DNA of 64,000 nucleotides from Metallyticus violacea (Eukaryota; Arthropoda; Insecta; Mantodea; Metallyticidae), in assembly GCA_030762175.1 (NCBI GenBank), contig CM060831.1, positions 66,632,001 to 66,696,000 of the forward strand. Reading direction: 5' to 3'. The translations under genes were made by a program, and so were the position numbers. How positions within the stretch are numbered: the first letter of the stretch is position 1; each line of letters begins with the position of its first letter. The notes under the pieces were generated by a model, which saw nothing but the letters and a program-made list of their open reading frames with translations, was not told the DNA's origin and did not search any database. Shown piece after piece: positions 60,050 through 64,000 of the stretch.

Positions 60050-61118
60050 TAATAAGGCAAGTACAAAAATTAAAACGATTCCTAACACCATTTAATTACA
60101 CTCTATATTTATAAGACCTGCATATGTTAGACTCAAGGTAAATGCACCATTACAACATTGGTAATAACCATTCAATCATTGCACAAAAATTGTAAATAAA
60201 ACATGCTGTAATTATTCTTGTGACTTTACACAATACAAACGAGTAAATTTGTATTGTGCTTGAAGTTGGTTCACTTAAATGACATGAGCCAAATGTTTAC
60301 ATAACGACGAACAAACTGAATGAACTACTGACGGTGCAAATGAACCCCTTCATTGCCAACTGTTATTTGACAAATGCCTTTTCTGTATTGCTTAGAGAGA
60401 GATATTTTTATCACGTTCACTATTATTTATATTCATCTCCTCACTTTTATACAGCATTGTAAAATATTTATAGATACATATTAAATATTTTTATCTGAAA
60501 AGTTATAAACATGTAAATTTTAATACATATACAATATAAGATTCTGAAAACTACACAAAATGGTCACAAAATGTTGTAGCAAATTAAAAGTAATTCCTCA
60601 GATAATACTTTGCTAAAGAATATATGAAAAAAAAAATAATAAAATGAACGTTTATAGAACAAAAGCAAGAAAGGAATATGTGTTTAAAATATTATGAGCA
60701 AACTGCTGTGAATTATTGAAAATTCCTTAATGTTGTCTTTGCAAGTTTCAAATTTAGACGTTGGTGTATTTTATACTTGTATGAGTTTTCAATTACAAAT
60801 ACAGCTGATAAAGCAGTTTTATGTTGCTTTGTACTAGTGAATTGTTAATTGGGGAGCATAGTTCATTGACTAGAATACTATAAGTAATTATACGTTTGAA
60901 ACTAAAATAGTTGTTTCCATCTTTGCTTAATGTTCAAAAACAAATTATTGACACAGTATTCAATACTGAGGTAGATTTGCATTTTCGTCTGAATTCAAAG
61001 CTGTGTTAGGAGTACCAGTGCCAAAGATACATTCAAAAATTGATAAAAAAATGTCTGAGACTGAACATACCTGCAGCAAGACAACACCAAGGATAACAAA
61101 AACCAGTAAGGACTTCAT
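59829..61118 (-). CDS. Small secreted peptide gene 3 (two exons, 44 aa, Ala/Ser-rich)
   Basis: Coding exon 1 (61118-61071) encodes MKSLLVFVILGVVLLQ with donor CAG|GTATGT, phase 0. The intron is 1155 bp ending TTGATTTCAG. Coding exon 2 (59915-59829) begins LIDSASCNPQFFP, then six Ala and five Ser codons made by an interrupted CAG repeat, then TAKR and TAA. The predicted mature part starts with Cys after SAS. It is clearly diverged from genes 1 and 2, yet keeps the signal start, both splice sites, intron length and promoter spacing, which suggests selection on this two-exon core. A second donor (AAGAG|GTAAAT) overlaps the stop and a third (GTAATT) lies about 60 bp further, matching genes 1 and 2, so longer splice forms are possible. 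Function unknown. Confidence 0.55.
59844..59879. repeat. Interrupted CTG/CAG repeat in exon 2
   Basis: Five CTG units, one G, six CTG units. Read in the coding frame of gene 3 it switches from Ala (GCA) to Ser (AGC) at the interruption; in another minus frame it is Ser/Gln. Confidence 0.9.
59970..60055. repeat. (TAA)n microsatellite, interrupted
   Basis: TAA/TGA triplets in the intron of gene 3, at nearly the same place as the TAA repeat of gene 1 (38038), so the microsatellite itself is ancestral to the units. Confidence 0.95.
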
Positions 61119-61153
61119 TGTCACTCTATTCGTGTCAAAGGAAGACAGGAGCG

Positions 61154-61160
61154 TTTTATA
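61154..61160 (-). promoter_or_regulatory. TATA box of peptide gene 3
   Basis: TATAAAA, again 36 bp before the ATG. The following CGCTCCTGTCTTCCTTTGAC aligns with the promoter of genes 1 and 2. Confidence 0.7.
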
Positions 61161-61894
61161 TCCTTATTGCAAAGTCATGACAAACACATTACTTGCTGTT
61201 TGTTTGTTTTCTATATACTTATATGGTGAGATGCAAAATCGTGAAATGCTCATTTCCATGTTATGTCGTGAGTATGTTTAGTACTTGTTTTTCAAATTTA
61301 ATAGTTTCTTATTTAGGGAATAATCAATACGATTTGTAAGAGGTAAATCATGTTCTTTTACTTTGTTCAGTTCACAAGTTTACGTTTCTATATTGCATTT
61401 ATTTCTGAAATTGAATGATCTTTCACGTGTGTGAAAACGATCTTGTATCAAAATATTGAAACAACATACCAGTCGTCAAAACTTTTGCTGTTCTGTCGAC
61501 GGCCTCTTATTTGGGAAACTGGAACCGAGTAACTCACACAGTAAATGCATATGCTTACTTCTAGGAAGAGCATTGTCATTTCAGGGAGTACCAACATTAC
61601 CCATTTGAGCTTCAGGTTCCTCTATTTGCCCAGAGTCACGGGTCCTCAACAGCGAACCGTCGGAGAAAATAGACTTCTGCAAGGCTATATTTGTGGCGGA
61701 GGCAACAACTTCCTAAATTCTGCCCTCCAGTTTGGGGCTTTTCCTTCAGGTTGGTGCTTCATACGTTTAAAAAATCCTCAGGCGTTTAACTCAAAAAGGG
61801 AATACTGCAAAGTTACCGACCGCCTGAGCTTACTGGGGAATTGGAAAATTGGTGAAAGAGTCGCAGGTCGTTAATTTTAGTATTTATATTTTTA
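61161..61894. other. Upstream of gene 3, no further feature
   Basis: The 109-codon frame at 61545-61874 has no start context or paralogue and is not called. Confidence 0.4.
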
Positions 61895-62247
61895 CTGAAA
61901 GCATAAAATTATACTGTGTTTAAAACTATTAATAAATAGTAAAAACCTGCGCTTTAACAGACATTGGAAATGATGCTCCTCAGCGGCAATGCATTGGAAG
62001 ATCACGGTACTTGTCATTGAGAGATCTTGTCCCTCTCATAATGTTTTAATAAGTTTCTATACCTGAATAACTGAAAGCATAAAATGATACTGTGTTTAAA
62101 ACTATTAATAATTGGCAAAAACCTGCACTTTAGAGACATTCGAAATGATGCTCCTCAGCGGCAATGCATTGGTAGATCATGGTACTTCTCAATGAGAGAT
62201 CTTGTCCCTCTCTTAAAGTTTTAACAAGTTTCTCTACCTGAATAACT
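61895..62247. repeat. 176-bp tandem duplication
   Basis: Two head-to-tail copies (61895-62070, 62071-62247) starting CTGAAAGCATAAAAT and containing GATGCTCCTCAGCGGCAATG. They differ by roughly 15 changes. Confidence 0.93.
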
Positions 62248-62451
62248 GCCATGATGTTTTCCTGTGAATCGCTATACTATTTTTTGCAAGAATCCGATCT
62301 CACTTATGTATCGTACTAAAAATCCGTTCTTCAAGACTGTATTGATGTAGAGACATAGTTAACAAAGAACAATTAGAACACAGATTACCACAATGTATAA
62401 CTAGATGATGCCATGAAAGAGACCAAAGCAAGAAAACGTAAACTGCACAAA

Positions 62452-62850
62452 GATGTGGGGGAGAATTAGACATAATTACTTGGAATGTAAGAGGAATAAC
62501 AGCAGAGACAGAGCTGGAGAATGAAATTTTATTACCAATTGTCCTAATAAGTGAAACTAAGAAGAACCGCCAAAGATCAAAGAAGTTAGAGGATTATCTC
62601 TAATGTTCAATACAGGAGTGTCACAAAAAGAACAGCATGTGTAGGTGTGTCAACCCTACTACACAAAAAGCTTAAACATAGAATACGCTATGTCAGTATC
62701 AATTAAGAATAATTATAATTAAAACTCAATTAGGACACTTAAAAACTGCATGTGACAATGTTCCTGAAGAACGGAAGGAGGAAAATAAGAATATCTACAG
62801 AATCTGCAAACATTTAGAAACAATAAAAATTATAAATAATATTAGATGAT
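62452..62850 (+). pseudogene. LINE endonuclease fragment (RTE-like)
   Basis: Across frame changes it reads DIITWNVRGITAETELENEI, ILISETKKN-type (VLISETKKNRQRSKKLEDYL), then GVSTLLHKKLKHRIRYVSI, KTQLGHLKTACDNVPEERKE and NIYRICKHLE. This is the order of an RTE/BovB-type apurinic endonuclease N-terminal half (WNVRGL, SETKKKG, G.(A/S)(I/T)L). Several stops and frameshifts; no reverse transcriptase follows. Confidence 0.75.
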
Positions 62851-63454
62851 AATTTGAAAGCAAGAATTTGTGAACTTGATAAATAATATTGAAGAATAAT
62901 ATAAAATAAAGATGATACATTTCTAAAAAAATATGACAGCTTTCATTAAATTAATAGTAAAAATGCTTATTTTTCAAAGACAAACATAAATATACATGAA
63001 GCTGTAGAGGACAATATAAAACGATATATAAATTAAATACATTTTCGTCTCATGAGCTAGTAATGACATTACCTGAGATCATTTTATGCTATGGCTAAAA
63101 TAAAATACTATAACAGATGGTGCAATTATACCAGCGCACAGAGTGGCAAATTAAGAAAAGGGACATATTAAGTACATCCTTAAACAAGACAAAAAAGAAC
63201 AACGGCCAGAAGCCCTGACCGATTTGAAACACTATACGTTTTAGTGCCATCTCCAATTCACGTTAAAGTTATGTTATATACAGAAAATGCGTTTGTTTGT
63301 ATTGTGTACTCTGGTGGCTGAGTGAGAGAGAGAGACAGAGGGGGGGGGACACATGGCTGGTAATAAAAAATACCTAAATTTGAATCCTAGTTACTTTTTT
63401 TTTGTTAGGTTTTTTAAAGTTAATATTAATTTGTCGTTTATTTGGTTTGTTTGC
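62851..63454. other. Intergenic with GA/G tract
   Basis: A GAGAGAGA..GGGGGGGGG purine tract lies at 63324-63349. Otherwise featureless AT-rich DNA. Confidence 0.5.
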
Positions 63455-63690
63455 GGACGCTCTTTAACATCTCAGGTCATTAGCGTCCCATTCAATTGAG
63501 GGTGTGAAACGGTCGACAAATTTTGCTCAGAGGCCTCTTCTTTCACGCTTGAGCTTATTCATCGTGCCGTAAATGTACGACACGGGACCCACGGCTTTAC
63601 TTCCCTTCCGAAGGAAGCCATACTTAGGATTTTTACGCCCGAAAAAAATCTATCGGTTCGGGATCGAACCCGCGATCCTGTGTTGGAGTT
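63455..63690 (-). mobile_element. SINE family A, head-truncated
   Basis: Minus strand from the B-box (GCGGGTTCGATCCCGAACC) through GGCTTCCTTCGGAAGGGAAG, CCGTGGGTCCCGTGTCGTAC and the 3' hairpin to a CAAATAAACGAC-type tail. The A-box half is missing. Confidence 0.9.
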
Positions 63691-64000
63691 TATATTAATG
63701 TATACTATACGGCACAACATCTCTTTGAATTTTAAGGCAGTTATGCTCAAACACCAAAATTTAAATTAAACATCTTAATTTTCAAAATATATGCCACATA
63801 ATAAATATTCTAACCTGCATACTAAAAAGAAAATATAAATTGCATTTATTTAATTAAAAATAATTAGTAATTTTCTACTAATATGAAAAATAAAGATTAT
63901 TCTATGATGTGCAGAGGACACACGCTTTGATAAATATTAGCAGCATTGGGTGTCAAAGGTTACATAGCTAACCGAGCACATGATATATGCATACACACAC
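63691..64000. other. Intergenic, no feature seen
   Basis: AT-rich end of the window. Confidence 0.5.

Noticed and set aside
1684..60055. CRISPR-like or satellite arrays among the TAA/ATT runs
   Set aside because: All are plain microsatellites without spacers or higher-order units.

Overview
The window is AT-rich, intron- and repeat-dense eukaryotic nuclear DNA. I see no bacterial gene, rRNA, canonical tRNA gene or CRISPR array. Mariner elements, several tRNA-derived SINE families, an RTE-type LINE fragment and TAA/ATT microsatellites point to an arthropod, most likely an insect. A cockroach-like polyneopteran is my guess, but nothing here proves it. Almost every long reading frame is a chance frame inside a repeat, so the real content has to be read from repeats, splice signals and paralogue comparison.

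Region 1 (1-33 kb) is mostly intergenic. It holds scattered copies of three tRNA-derived SINE families, called here A, B and C. Family A has an Asp/Glu/Val-type head, a body of about 260-300 bp and a hairpin-forming 3' end. Family B has a Ser/Leu-type head and a 3' end GGCGTTAAAC. Family C has a core of about 300 bp. There is a full-length but dead mariner (14466-15739, TA target site), two more degraded mariner relics, a hAT-like dimerisation fragment fused in frame to a SINE, and a possible LTR at 22.9-23.6 kb. Around 2.5-2.7 kb sits a compact heat-shock-type promoter (two perfect heat-shock elements, CCAAT, TATA) with no open reading frame behind it.

Region 2 (33-61.3 kb) is the interesting part. 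It is a run of diverged tandem or segmental copies of a unit of several kb. Three copies carry, on the minus strand, the same small two-exon gene layout: a TATAAAA box exactly 36 bp before an ATG, a 16-17 codon signal-peptide exon (MKSLL...) ending at a phase-0 GT donor, an intron of about 1.1 kb, and an exon starting LI(G/D)SASC that stops after 16-28 codons. The predicted products are secreted peptides of 33, 34 and 44 residues. Their signal regions are conserved and their mature parts differ strongly. I do not recognise the family. A fourth copy is a relic broken by a SINE.

The two youngest copies (36.8-41.1 and 45.8-49.2 kb) are similar enough that one acts as the pre-insertion allele of the other: a family A SINE present in one is cleanly absent from the other. 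One copy has also been interrupted by nested inverted-repeat DNA elements (49.2-51.2 kb).

Region 3 (61.3-64 kb) holds a 176-bp tandem duplication, an RTE-like LINE endonuclease remnant and a 5'-truncated SINE. All calls are by eye. Identity estimates are approximate, and the gene models have no transcript support.
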